Source of the DNA: Gammaproteobacteria bacterium
Lineage (GTDB): Bacteria; Pseudomonadota; Gammaproteobacteria; GCA-001735895
Direction: 5' to 3'
Length of the DNA stretch: 43,523 nt
Assembly (NCBI GenBank): GCA_014382695.1
Contig: JACNJF010000123.1
Span: 1 to 43,523 of the forward strand
Position 1 is the first letter of the stretch, and each line of letters begins with the position of its first letter. This document shows positions 16,250-25,189 of this stretch, one piece after another. Position numbers and translations under genes: made by a program. A model generated the notes under the pieces. That model was not told the origin of the DNA. It saw only the letters and a program-made list of their open reading frames with translations, and made no database searches.

Positions 16250-18569
16250 CTGAACTATTTTCGGGTGAAGGGTCAGCACTCAACTGACGGCTCAATAAGC
16301 GGTCAAATTCATCCTGCGGCAAAGGTCTGGAAAAATAATACCCCTGACAGAAGTCACAATCGATACTCGACAACAGACTGAACTGTTGTTCCGTTTCTAT
16401 GCCTTCCGCAATGACCTTCAATCCAAGTTTATGTGACATCACGATGATCGCTTCGACGAGCGCAAAGTCACTCGGGTTATGTACGATGCCATCGACGAAA
16501 GACTTATCGATTTTCAGAAAATCGATATCAAACTTCTTTAAGTAAGAAAGTGCCGAATAGCCGGTGCCAAAATCATCGATCGCAACCTGGATACCTGCAT
16601 CACGAAACTGCAGCAGCTGGTTGTTGATGCCGGGGTCATTCTCCATCAGGATGCCTTCGGTGATCTCGATCACCACACTTTCACCGGATAGATTGATCTG
16701 TGCCAGATGAATCAGCCAGTCCTTGGTCAGTTCTTTCGATTTAAACTGAACCGGAGAGACATTGATGCTGATCATGAAATGTGGATGGTAACTCTGCTGC
16801 CAGCGCTGCGCCTGCCGCGTTGCTTCCTGGAATACCCAGTCACCAATCTCTGTAATCAGATTGGTTTCCTCTGCCACTGGAATAAACTGTAAGGGGCTGA
16901 TTAACCCGTCTCGCGGATGCCGCCAGCGAATCAGCGCTTCTGCTTTGATAATACTTCCACTCGCCACATCGATGACTGGCTGATAATGCAATTCAAACTG
17001 TGATTCTGTGATCGCTTCGCGTAAATCGTTCACGATTTGATGGCGTTTCTGCGATAAATCCTGCATTGCAGGGGTAAAGTAACTGAAGCAGCTTCGACCC
17101 AGTTCTTTCGAGCGGTACATTGCCTGATCGGCATTTTTCAATAAGTTCTGGGCAATATCACTATCCTCTGGACACAGTGTGATTCCGATACTGGCACTGA
17201 TATAAATGGCTTCGCCATTGACCAGAAAAGCTTCACTCAGCTGTTTGATAATATCCGCTGATATCCGATCAACGAAATGAGCATCTTTCACACCGGACAG
17301 TATCAACGCAAACTCATCACCGCCTATTCGGGCAATAACATCCACTTCACGCACACAGGATGTAATTCGTTTGGTCACATCTTTAAGCAACAGATCACCA
17401 ATATGATGCCCAAGGTTATCATTCACTTCCTTAAACCGGTCCAGATCAATAAACAGTAGTGCGAACGTCAGACCACTACGCTTTGACAGCCGGATATTAT
17501 GTCGCAGTTGATCGGTAAACAGGCGCCGATTCGGTAAGTTGGTTAAAGGGTCGTAGTTCGCCTGCGACCAGATGATGCGCATAATTTTACGGCTGATTAA
17601 AAACATAACCACAAACACGATGGAGCCAATCAGGATGATGGCAATACCAAACCGGATCTTCAGGTTAACCGCCGGCTCGGTAATTTGTTCAAACGGCGCG
17701 ATCGTAATCACGCTCCAGTCCAGCGCCTGATTGGCCCCAAACTCTGCCATGTCGGCAAAACCGGCCATCACTTTAGAACCATTCATGCCGCGATAGATGA
17801 TGCTACCCACAGATTCCTGAGCTGAGAATTTTGCTAATAGCTCGGGCGCTGTCGCCAGGTCAGGAAAGGTATCGGTTACCTTAACATGGCTATTAGTCGT
17901 CGCAATTACTTTGCCATCGTTGTTTACGATATACGCATGGTGCTGGATATTTTCATTATTGCTGCTTAGGTCGCCCATAATTTCACTGGCTGCATTCAGG
18001 TTGGTTTCCAGCAGCAGCAACTTGAGCGGTGCTTGATCGGATTCATTAGTCACTGTGGTTAATAACACAACCCCCAGGGAACCATCATCGATCTCTGTAA
18101 GATTGGAAAAAAACACATCCCCCGGCTGGCTGCGCCTCGCCAGCGGAAGCAATTGTTTCAAGTCGGGGTAAAAATCCAGCACGTTGCGGCCAATTTCCTC
18201 TTCACTCGAAGAATGTGCAAGCACGACCCCTTCCAGCGTGGTAATTTCAATGTTATTGATGTAATGGTTTTCGGTAAAAATTTCAGCAATATATTTATTG
18301 ATGGACTCCAGATCGTCCGTTTCTAAAATATCGGCTTTGGATATTTCACGGATATCGACCAGACGCTGGGCATAGAAGCGATCAATGTTGCGGCTGATCA
18401 GTATGGATTTATCTTTCAGGCCATTGGATAGCGTTTCGACCAGTGTTTCTGTTGCATTATGGCTGACTACAAAATAGATGATCCCCATTGGAATCAGGGA
18501 GATCAATAGCACAATCGCGCCGAGATAAAGACTCAGGCGTGTTTCATATTTAAAACCTCTTGCGGACAT
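16242..18569 (-). CDS. Membrane dCACHE-GGDEF-EAL protein (c-di-GMP synthesis/hydrolysis)
   Basis: About 775 residues from the ATG at 18569; upstream in-frame codons lack protein-like content. Order: TM helix (~13-35), periplasmic double-Cache sensor (~40-295), TM helix (~306-326), GGDEF domain with the intact motif at 416-420, and EAL domain from ~515 with E544-A-L, the N in INVSP, E in EITEG, DDFGTGYSAL and KIDKSFV. The inhibitory site RxxD lies at 407-410, exactly five residues before GGDEF. Both catalytic sites therefore look intact, so the protein may switch between diguanylate cyclase and phosphodiesterase in response to a small-molecule signal. It is followed by an overlapping lipoprotein gene. 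Confidence 0.95.
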   Translation of the reverse strand: MSARGFKYETRLSLYLGAIVLLISLIPMGIIYFVVSHNATETLVETLSNGLKDKSILISRNIDRFYAQRLVDIREISKADILETDDLESINKYIAEIFTENHYINNIEITTLEGVVLAHSSSEEEIGRNVLDFYPDLKQLLPLARRSQPGDVFFSNLTEIDDGSLGVVLLTTVTNESDQAPLKLLLLETNLNAASEIMGDLSSNNENIQHHAYIVNNDGKVIATTNSHVKVTDTFPDLATAPELLAKFSAQESVGSIIYRGMNGSKVMAGFADMAEFGANQALDWSVITIAPFEQITEPAVNLKIRFGIAIILIGSIVFVVMFLISRKIMRIIWSQANYDPLTNLPNRRLFTDQLRHNIRLSKRSGLTFALLFIDLDRFKEVNDNLGHHIGDLLLKDVTKRITSCVREVDVIARIGGDEFALILSGVKDAHFVDRISADIIKQLSEAFLVNGEAIYISASIGITLCPEDSDIAQNLLKNADQAMYRSKELGRSCFSYFTPAMQDLSQKRHQIVNDLREAITESQFELHYQPVIDVASGSIIKAEALIRWRHPRDGLISPLQFIPVAEETNLITEIGDWVFQEATRQAQRWQQSYHPHFMISINVSPVQFKSKELTKDWLIHLAQINLSGESVVIEITEGILMENDPGINNQLLQFRDAGIQVAIDDFGTGYSALSYLKKFDIDFLKIDKSFVDGIVHNPSDFALVEAIIVMSHKLGLKVIAEGIETEQQFSLLSSIDCDFCQGYYFSRPLPQDEFDRLLSRQLSADPSPENSSDA

Positions 18570-18852
18570 TGTTTGAATACAGCTCAACCGAGGTAAATAA
18601 TTAAAAGTTAAGTTCAGTATAGATGCTAAAGGATTGTACTGTTGACTGAAACAGTAAATTATCAAACTTATGATTTATTTTATGAGCAGATGGCAGGAAA
18701 ACTCTTTTCAGCGATCATCTAGAATAAAGACCGGACATGCTGACAAGCCCGCTGAAAAAGGCATAAAGCCTGTCCTGTTCTGGTGAAAAATACGCCTGTG
18801 AGACACAACCCCCCTGGTTTTACTCAGGAGGGCTGGAACTGATTTTCAGGAT

Positions 18853-19833
18853 TTATTTCAGTGGTTTCAACTTCAGATCTTCGGTGGAAGCTTTGACAAA
18901 ACCGTAGCTTTGATAAATATTCTGCGCCTGCTCTGTGCCGAGGTAAGACATAAAACGCATTGCGTTATAAGGGTTACGTCCTGTTTGCAGACTACCAATC
19001 GCATAGCCAACCTTATCCCGCATATTGTAGGGATCGGGTATAGCAACCCCTTCAACCTGGCGGCCTTCCTTCTGTGCGTGTATTACTTCAGAGGTCCATA
19101 CGATGCCGACGTCGGCTTCGCCGTTTTCGATCCGATGTGGAGTTTCACGGTGATGACGCTCAGTGAAATAGGTTTTACCTTCGACAGCCCAGCAGCCTTT
19201 ACACATTTTATTCGCGGTGACTTTTTCATGCAGGCCAAGGTCTTTCAGCATCTGTGAACCGTAGAACTTGAAAATCCCTTCAGTCAGCGGATTAGGATGG
19301 GATTGCACCAGATCATCACGCCCCAGATCCTGCGGCCCTTTGATGTTTTTCGGATTACCTTTGGCGACCATCAACTCCAGCTTGTTGTGTGTATAGATGC
19401 TGTAATCGTGCATGGTTCCCTGCTGGTTTAGTTTCTTTAGATGCCCCAGGTTGACACTCGCAAACAGGTCAGGGTTCTGCGCGGTGTTCTGGCCATTGAT
19501 ACTGCCCTGCTTAAGGATCTGCCCGTTTAGAATCTGCCCGGGTGGAATGGTTTCCACATAGATGCTCTTAATGTCAGGATTCTTTTGCTGAAAATCACTA
19601 ATCACTTCTTCCATCGCCATAAACTGATTACCGGCCAGATACATCACCAGTTCAGCTTTATACGAATCTGAGACTTTTCCATATTCAATCTTGCCATCGC
19701 TGTAGAAGGTGCGATAGTCATGACCTTCCCCGGCATCGGCTTCGGCGGCGTCTTTTGATTGCGCGAAAGCACTGACTGAAAAGCTCAGGCCTGTCGCAAG
19801 CAATGTCATCATTGCCAGTTGTTTAAAATTCAT
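18853..19833 (-). CDS. Periplasmic oxyanion-type solute-binding protein (ModA-like) with CxxCW motif
   Basis: 326 residues from the ATG at 19833 (AGAGGA 8 bases upstream), with a signal peptide ending at SAFAQ. The body has the type II solute-binding layout seen in ModA and sulfate-binding relatives: ELVMYLAGNQFMAMEEVI..F, PDLFASVN..HL, NKLELMVAKGNP..I, and ADVGIVWTSEV. A C211-K-G-C214-W motif is unusual for the family and could bind a metal or heme-like group or form a disulfide. No permease lies next to it; an orphan ABC ATPase is at the far end of the same block. It follows the membrane regulator gene by 82 bases. The ligand is unknown; molybdate or tungstate is a guess from context. Confidence 0.78.
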   Translation of the reverse strand: MNFKQLAMMTLLATGLSFSVSAFAQSKDAAEADAGEGHDYRTFYSDGKIEYGKVSDSYKAELVMYLAGNQFMAMEEVISDFQQKNPDIKSIYVETIPPGQILNGQILKQGSINGQNTAQNPDLFASVNLGHLKKLNQQGTMHDYSIYTHNKLELMVAKGNPKNIKGPQDLGRDDLVQSHPNPLTEGIFKFYGSQMLKDLGLHEKVTANKMCKGCWAVEGKTYFTERHHRETPHRIENGEADVGIVWTSEVIHAQKEGRQVEGVAIPDPYNMRDKVGYAIGSLQTGRNPYNAMRFMSYLGTEQAQNIYQSYGFVKASTEDLKLKPLK

Positions 19834-19841
19834 TGAGTCAT

Positions 19842-19862
19842 CCTCTTTATGATTATTAGAGG
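19842..19862 (-). promoter_or_regulatory. Short hairpin that includes the ribosome-binding site of the binding-protein gene
   Basis: On the minus strand CCTCT (19862-19858) can pair with AGAGG (19846-19842), and the latter is the Shine-Dalgarno of the gene starting at 19833. A five-base stem with an 11-base loop is weak, so any control of translation is inference. Confidence 0.25.
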
Positions 19863-19915
19863 ATGCAGTTTCAACATGAACCGCCTCACAACACAATTGG
19901 TAAGACTGCCAAGGG

Positions 19916-21766
19916 CTATACGGTATTTTTACTAGGTTCTTCAAAAAAACCTGATGAAACAGCTAGTTGTACGAGCTCAGTAGAAGATTTAGCTTTCGAT
20001 TTGCGCAATAGATTAGCTCGGTGCATATCCACCGTTTTGCTACTGATCGCCATTATTCTTGCCATTTCCTTGGTCGACTCACCCTGTGTCAGCAATTGCA
20101 GTACTTCCTTTTCACGCGGAGTAAGATCGGCCAGGCGCTGTTTCAACGTTAGCAACTGATGGTCGCTGCGCTGTTGCTGCTCTATCAGCAGAATTTCCTG
20201 GCTAATCCACTGTGCTACCAGATGGAGCATTTTAAAGCTCAACGCAGAATTCAGCTGCTGGGTACCCTGTAGATTATCCAGCGGATACTGTGCCGCCGTG
20301 CCAAACTCAAACAGGTAGCATTGCTGCGGATCCACCATGACAGGACAGGCAATATAACGATGCCAGTCTGCGTTCGCCTGCTGAAAAACCAGTTGCTGAG
20401 TGTCAATAGCCTGCTGCGACAGGGCGATGGAAAGCTGCACTGCAGAAGAAGCCGTTGCAGGACTGCAATCACAGGCGCTAAAACGGCCGCCCTGGTAACT
20501 TGAAACAAGCGCCTGTTCGGTGCCCAGAAAAAGGCGCAGGGCGTCGACGATTAAACACAGCTTCTGGGTGCGATTCAGCTCATCACGCATAAAGATATCG
20601 TACAGCGATTGCGCCAGCTCACAGCTATCGCTCAGACTGTTATCCACATTGATATGTGACTCTATTTTATTCTGCAACGCCAGATTGGTCTGATTCAGTT
20701 CTTCGGTACGTAGCTGGATGCGGTCCTCCAGTTGCTCCTGATGCCGCTGCAAAGCCAACTGAGTCGACTGCAGGTGCTGATTCGTACGATACAGACGGAT
20801 CAGCGTAGCCAGACTGATCAGCACCAGCAGAATGATGATCACCAGCCAGTGTCGATAGGCTAACCAGAAACTGCTGAAGTCGAGCGAAACCGGCTGATAA
20901 GGCTCAACCTGCAGGCGCCGTAATACCGCATGTACCGCATCGTAATTGAGTGGAATAGTCCAGCCGGCCCCCGCTGCGCGCAGTGCGGCGTCATCGTCTT
21001 CCTTCATCAGCAACAGTGCAAGCGCAAGCTGTTTGGACAGGGCTGTATCGGTCGCCGGTAATTTGGCGAAAGCCCACTCCGGGTATAGATCTACGCTATG
21101 CAACAGTGGAAATGCTGCATGCTGCTGCGGCGCAAGAATACGCAGCTGTGACAGCTCAATCTCACCCTGTTCGGCCATTTTCTCAAGGATACCACTGCGA
21201 ACCGTGCCGACATCGGCATTCCCGGCTAACACGGCCCTGACCACATCGGCATGCGGAAAGCCCAGCCACTTAACCGTCATTTCCTGCAATGGATCAATAC
21301 CGATACTGAGTAAAGCATCCTGTGCCAGTTGAAACCCACCGAAGGCGTCTTCGTTCACCGCTGCCAGGCTACGCCCCCGGAGTTGCTGCAGTTCGGTGAG
21401 TTCGCTGCTGGCGCGGGTAAAGATAACCGCACTGAACTGTTCCAGCCGGGTCTGCTGAAACTGGTACAGAAAGGTCGCGATTCGGGTCACCCCAAATTTA
21501 ACTTCGAGACGGATGTAATGACTCGGATTGGTCAGGATAAAGTCCAGCTCGCCCTTGTTGATCGCATGCTCAAACTCGGCATGACTCAGCGCGACGATGT
21601 GAAACTGGTGATCAGTAATTTGACGTGATAGATAATCCGCTGTTGGTTGCCAGCGGCTTAATGCCTGTGGTTTGCCATCATAGGCGAGTACAGCGATCGA
21701 CACCGATGCGGCCTGCAGCGGTGTGTGTAACATCAGATACAGCAGTAATACGCTCAGAATTTTCAT
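19916..21766 (-). CDS. Membrane-spanning regulator: periplasmic PhnD-like sensor fused to LuxR-type DNA-binding domain
   Basis: 616 residues from the ATG at 21766 (signal/anchor MKILSVLLLYLMLHTPLQA). A periplasmic PhnD-like binding domain spans ~22-285 (ILTNPSHYI, GRSLAAVNEDAFGGFQLA, KWLGFPHADVVRAVLAGNADVGTVRSGILE). One transmembrane helix lies at ~307-325, a coiled coil at ~330-375, a GAF-like region at ~385-525 with several Cys (CDC, AC, QQC), and a LuxR HTH at ~547-605 (LTPREKEVLQLLTQGESTKEMA). No histidine kinase or receiver motif is present. The PhnD domain with downstream LuxR output recalls the TtrS/TtrR pair, here in one chain. It precedes the binding-protein gene and probably controls it. 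An upstream TTG five codons earlier is possible. Confidence 0.85.
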   Translation of the reverse strand: MKILSVLLLYLMLHTPLQAASVSIAVLAYDGKPQALSRWQPTADYLSRQITDHQFHIVALSHAEFEHAINKGELDFILTNPSHYIRLEVKFGVTRIATFLYQFQQTRLEQFSAVIFTRASSELTELQQLRGRSLAAVNEDAFGGFQLAQDALLSIGIDPLQEMTVKWLGFPHADVVRAVLAGNADVGTVRSGILEKMAEQGEIELSQLRILAPQQHAAFPLLHSVDLYPEWAFAKLPATDTALSKQLALALLLMKEDDDAALRAAGAGWTIPLNYDAVHAVLRRLQVEPYQPVSLDFSSFWLAYRHWLVIIILLVLISLATLIRLYRTNQHLQSTQLALQRHQEQLEDRIQLRTEELNQTNLALQNKIESHINVDNSLSDSCELAQSLYDIFMRDELNRTQKLCLIVDALRLFLGTEQALVSSYQGGRFSACDCSPATASSAVQLSIALSQQAIDTQQLVFQQANADWHRYIACPVMVDPQQCYLFEFGTAAQYPLDNLQGTQQLNSALSFKMLHLVAQWISQEILLIEQQQRSDHQLLTLKQRLADLTPREKEVLQLLTQGESTKEMARIMAISSKTVDMHRANLLRKSKAKSSTELVQLAVSSGFFEEPSKNTV

Positions 21767-21847
21767 AGCACAGCGAATCAACCGGGTAAGCCCATGACTT
21801 TGAACTGAAGCGGAGTGATTCAGCCCGTTGTGTTAAATTTTTTCAAG

Positions 21848-22810
21848 TTATGTAGCGGAACAGGAAACCGATTTCACCAGATAACGGTCTATCGTCGAAA
21901 CCGAGCAGCGTTGTACCAGTCGCACCATCACAAAGATGATCACCAGAGTAAATATAACACGGCCGAGCAGGATTCCGCTCAGATCAGCGCCGATCAGCAT
22001 CATCAACAGAGTATCCTCGATCAGGCTGTGTGACAGGCCCAACAGGGAAATCGAAAACAGTACATCACGTGGCTTGATATGCCCGGCCTGAGCCTCGTTA
22101 ATCAACAGCGCTCCACCGTAGGAAATGCCAAGGGTCACCCCCACCAGAGTAATGGTTTCGGCTTCACGCCCGATACCCAGCAGCTGTAAAACCGGACGCA
22201 ACAGATTGGTGATATGATCGATAATGCCGACTCGTTTCAACACATCCAGTAACAACACCAGCGCAAACACAATACAGAAGATGATGACCAGGCTGGTGAG
22301 CTGACCGTATGCCCAGCTGAGCAGTGATTTATCCACCACCTCGGGGGTCCACAGCAACTCAGCCGGCTGTTGCAACCAGTTTCCAGCGCTATAGATAAGG
22401 TTAAACAGGATACCAAATAGAATCGCCATGCCGACCCGCAACAGTATGGTCAGACTGATACGAACACCGGCTTTTTGCGCGATACGTCCTTCTATCGGCA
22501 GTGCATGAGCAATCAGCATCATGCTGCTGATGATGGTAACCTGAGCCACCGTCATCGGAACATCGGAGGCCAGACTGGCATACACCACGATTCCGCCGTA
22601 AAGATTGGTAACCAACGCAGTGGCCCACACCAGCCCCATGGCTCCGGGAAGGCCAACCCACTCCATAATAGGCGAAAGCCATTCGGACAGCAGGATAACC
22701 AGACCCAACTGTTCCAGAATTTTGATCACGATAATGATCGGTATCATCAGCTTAAACAGGGTAAGACTAATGCCTGCGGATTTTTTAAAAATATTCAGCA
22801 GGTAGTTCAT
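21848..22810 (-). CDS. Gate-domain (nucleoside recognition) integral membrane protein
   Basis: 320 residues, almost wholly hydrophobic with about eight helices. It shows two Gate-type repeats (VGLPGAMGLVWATALVTNLYGGI; LGISYGGALLINEAQAG..KPRD) as in SpmA/SpmB, FeoB and nucleoside-transporter gates. The substrate is unknown. It starts six bases after the phosphatase stop, so the two are co-transcribed. It is the last gene of the Mo-cofactor block before the regulator. Confidence 0.85.
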   Translation of the reverse strand: MNYLLNIFKKSAGISLTLFKLMIPIIIVIKILEQLGLVILLSEWLSPIMEWVGLPGAMGLVWATALVTNLYGGIVVYASLASDVPMTVAQVTIISSMMLIAHALPIEGRIAQKAGVRISLTILLRVGMAILFGILFNLIYSAGNWLQQPAELLWTPEVVDKSLLSWAYGQLTSLVIIFCIVFALVLLLDVLKRVGIIDHITNLLRPVLQLLGIGREAETITLVGVTLGISYGGALLINEAQAGHIKPRDVLFSISLLGLSHSLIEDTLLMMLIGADLSGILLGRVIFTLVIIFVMVRLVQRCSVSTIDRYLVKSVSCSAT

Positions 22811-22816
22811 GCGAAG

Positions 22817-23308
22817 TTAGAGGTTATGCTGCTTACGAATATGCTGCAGTAGCCCTGCAGAAGCATCCTGGATCAGATCCAGTACAAACTCAAAACCATT
22901 CTTGCCGCCATAGTAAGGATCAGGCACTTCACGCTCGGAAAATTGACTCGCATAATCCAGCAACAGTGCCAGCTCGGCCTTACCATCACCCGGATTCTGT
23001 GCCTGCATATCGGAAAAGTTATCCTGATCCATAGCCAGCAGGTAATCAAACTCGTGGAAATCCGTGGCCATAAATTTCCTGCCGCGCAGCATCGAGATAT
23101 CAATCTGACGGTTGCTAGCCGCCGTCTGTGAGCGCCGGTCGGGCGCTTCACCGATATGATAGGCATGAGTGCCTGCCGAATCGATATGGATGGCTGCAGT
23201 CAGCCCCTGCTGTTGCACCAGTTTACGAAAGGCACCTTCGGCAGTAGGAGATCTACAGATGTTTCCCATGCACACAAACAGGACTTTAATAGGTTGTTTA
23301 TCAGTCAT
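22817..23308 (-). CDS. Low-molecular-weight protein-tyrosine phosphatase
   Basis: 163 residues with the P-loop C13-M-G-N-I-C-R19 (CX5R) followed by SPTAEG, and the general-acid loop VPDPYYGG near 126-133. These are the complete catalytic signatures of the LMW-PTP/arsenate-reductase fold. LMW-PTPs dephosphorylate tyrosine residues, often on polysaccharide-export kinases, but no such kinase is in the window. It is 49 bases after moeA and 6 bases before the Gate-domain gene. Confidence 0.95.
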   Translation of the reverse strand: MTDKQPIKVLFVCMGNICRSPTAEGAFRKLVQQQGLTAAIHIDSAGTHAYHIGEAPDRRSQTAASNRQIDISMLRGRKFMATDFHEFDYLLAMDQDNFSDMQAQNPGDGKAELALLLDYASQFSEREVPDPYYGGKNGFEFVLDLIQDASAGLLQHIRKQHNL

Positions 23309-23357
23309 AAAAATAAAATATTATCCGGAAATTAAGACTCTTGGCTGCATTCGAGTA

Positions 23358-24617
23358 TCAGTCAAAGTAGTGTATAAAAAACTGGATATCCACCTCGCTA
23401 CCCGCCTCGACCGGTCCGCACTCTTCCGCTAAAACCATAAAGCAATTGGCCTGACTCATCGAGGTCAGTATGCCAGAACCCTGTTTCCCGGTCAGGGCGA
23501 CCTGCAGATTTCCCTGCGCATCGGTGCTGGCGATGGCGCGCTGAAACTCACGCCGTCCCGGATTTTTTCGGATCGCATGCAGGCTGCGTGCTTTCAGTGT
23601 CAACACGTCTTTATGCGGCAGCCCCTTCAGCTTCCTGAGACAGGGTAAAACGAATTGATAAAACGTCACCATCACCGCTACCGGGTTACCCGGCAGCCCG
23701 AAAAACAGCGTATCGTTGATCTTGCCGGAAGTTAAAGGACGACCAGGTTTCATCAGGATCTTCCAGAAATCCATGCTGCCGATATCCTGCAAAATATCCT
23801 TGATGTAATCGGCCTCACCCACCGACACTCCGCCCGACGTGAGCACAACATCGGAACAGCGTGCCGCCGCTAACAGCGCCTGACGAATAGCTTCCGGGTC
23901 ATCCCTGACCACACCCATATCGATGATATCCACATCACAGGCTTTCAGCAGACCATACAGACTGTAGCGATTGCTGTCGTAGATATCACCGCTGCGCAGC
24001 GTTTCGCCGATCGACCTAAGCTCATCACCGGTGGAGAAAAAACTGACCCTGGGTTTTCTGTAGAGTGTCATTTCATTGATGCCGAGGGACGCCAGTACGC
24101 CAAGTTCGGCGGCGTTGATACGGCTCCCCTTTTGCAGCACCGTACTGCCCTGGCTGATATCTTCACCGGCAAAGCGCAGGTTCTGATTTTTGCGATGACC
24201 CGTACCAATTTCAACATGCTCAGCATCCAGCACATTTACATCTTCCTGAATCACGATGGTATCGGTACTCGCTGGCACCATCGCACCAGTCATGATACGC
24301 ACACACTGATTTTGCTGACATTCGCTGGTAAATGGTTTACCGGCAAAGGCGGTTCCAATTACCTGAAAGGAGCGACTACTGGCTGCAGGCAGGTCTGCGC
24401 TACGCAGTGCATACCCATCCATCGCAGAGTTATTGTGCGCCGGTACGTCGCAGGGTGATCTGATATCTTCGAATAAAATGCCGTGCAGACAGTCACGCAA
24501 GGCTCGCTGTTGATATTCAGCGATTACCGGGGTTGCTGTGAGTATCGCCGTTACCGCCGCAGCGACTGTTATCGCGCCCTGTTCGAAAGAATCATTGCAA
24601 CTGGGCTGTTTGATCAT
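23358..24617 (-). CDS. moeA: Molybdopterin molybdotransferase MoeA
   Basis: 419 residues, full family length. MoeA inserts molybdate into adenylated molybdopterin to finish the molybdenum cofactor. All landmarks are present: PAHNNSAMDGYAL, RIMTGAMVP, STGDELR, SNRYSL, TSGGVSVGEADY, MKPGRPL, FFGLPGNPVAVMV and the C-terminal domain IV. It starts 34 bases after mobB, and its site (GCGAGA) is modest. It is part of the ATPase-mobA-mobB-moeA run. Confidence 0.97.
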   Translation of the reverse strand: MIKQPSCNDSFEQGAITVAAAVTAILTATPVIAEYQQRALRDCLHGILFEDIRSPCDVPAHNNSAMDGYALRSADLPAASSRSFQVIGTAFAGKPFTSECQQNQCVRIMTGAMVPASTDTIVIQEDVNVLDAEHVEIGTGHRKNQNLRFAGEDISQGSTVLQKGSRINAAELGVLASLGINEMTLYRKPRVSFFSTGDELRSIGETLRSGDIYDSNRYSLYGLLKACDVDIIDMGVVRDDPEAIRQALLAAARCSDVVLTSGGVSVGEADYIKDILQDIGSMDFWKILMKPGRPLTSGKINDTLFFGLPGNPVAVMVTFYQFVLPCLRKLKGLPHKDVLTLKARSLHAIRKNPGRREFQRAIASTDAQGNLQVALTGKQGSGILTSMSQANCFMVLAEECGPVEAGSEVDIQFFIHYFD

Positions 24618-24651
24618 TGTTCTCGCACTTTGGTTGAGGGATTAAAAAAGC

Positions 24652-25179
24652 TCAGGCCGGAAATACCAGCCGGTAGATAAAGTCAGCAATCATTTCGGGC
24701 TTATTCAGGTCGAGTAACTGTAAGTCGGTCTGTATGTCCTGGTTATGATCACTCGCCAGCGCAATAATATCCTGATCATTTTCGAACAGATAGGGTTTAT
24801 TTAATGCGGCTCGGTGTAATTCTATTTTGGCGAAATGCTCGCGCTTGAAGCCTTCCACCAGAATCAGATCGATATTGGCATGATCCAGGTCATCGATCAG
24901 TTCAAACAGCTTCGGTTCCGCCTGAAACGATTCAAACTCGGTGATCAGGGCTTTGCGCCGAGCGGAGGAAATCAGCATCTGGTAGGCACCGGCCTTGCGT
25001 AATTCAAAGCTGTCTTTTCCCGGATGATCGATCTCAAAATCATGATGTGCGTGTTTAATAACCGCGATACGAATATCTCGCTGCCGGAGCAGTACGATAA
25101 TTTTTTTGAGCAGAGTTGTTTTACCGGTACCGCTGTAAGCAGAAAAACCGATAACCGGAGGTAGTCTAGTCGCCATCAT
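24652..25179 (-). CDS. mobB: Molybdopterin-guanine dinucleotide biosynthesis GTPase MobB
   Basis: About 175 residues. The Walker A loop AYSGTGKTTLL is at the N-terminus, followed by KHAHHDFEIDHPGKDSFELRKAGA and LVEGFK, all typical of MobB, which assists MobA in attaching GMP to molybdopterin. I chose the ATG at 25179 (or 25176), 10 bases after the mobA stop; the open frame continues upstream into mobA, but those residues are not MobB-like. No strong ribosome-binding site is seen, so translation is probably coupled to mobA. Confidence 0.94.
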   Translation of the reverse strand: MMATRLPPVIGFSAYSGTGKTTLLKKIIVLLRQRDIRIAVIKHAHHDFEIDHPGKDSFELRKAGAYQMLISSARRKALITEFESFQAEPKLFELIDDLDHANIDLILVEGFKREHFAKIELHRAALNKPYLFENDQDIIALASDHNQDIQTDLQLLDLNKPEMIADFIYRLVFPA

Positions 25180-25189
25180 TAAACACGCT

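Noticed and set aside
18795-18835. Possible terminator after the binding-protein gene (CCCCCCTGG / CAGGAGGG)
   Set aside because: The stem has a mismatch and no T-run follows on the minus strand, so it is too weak to list.
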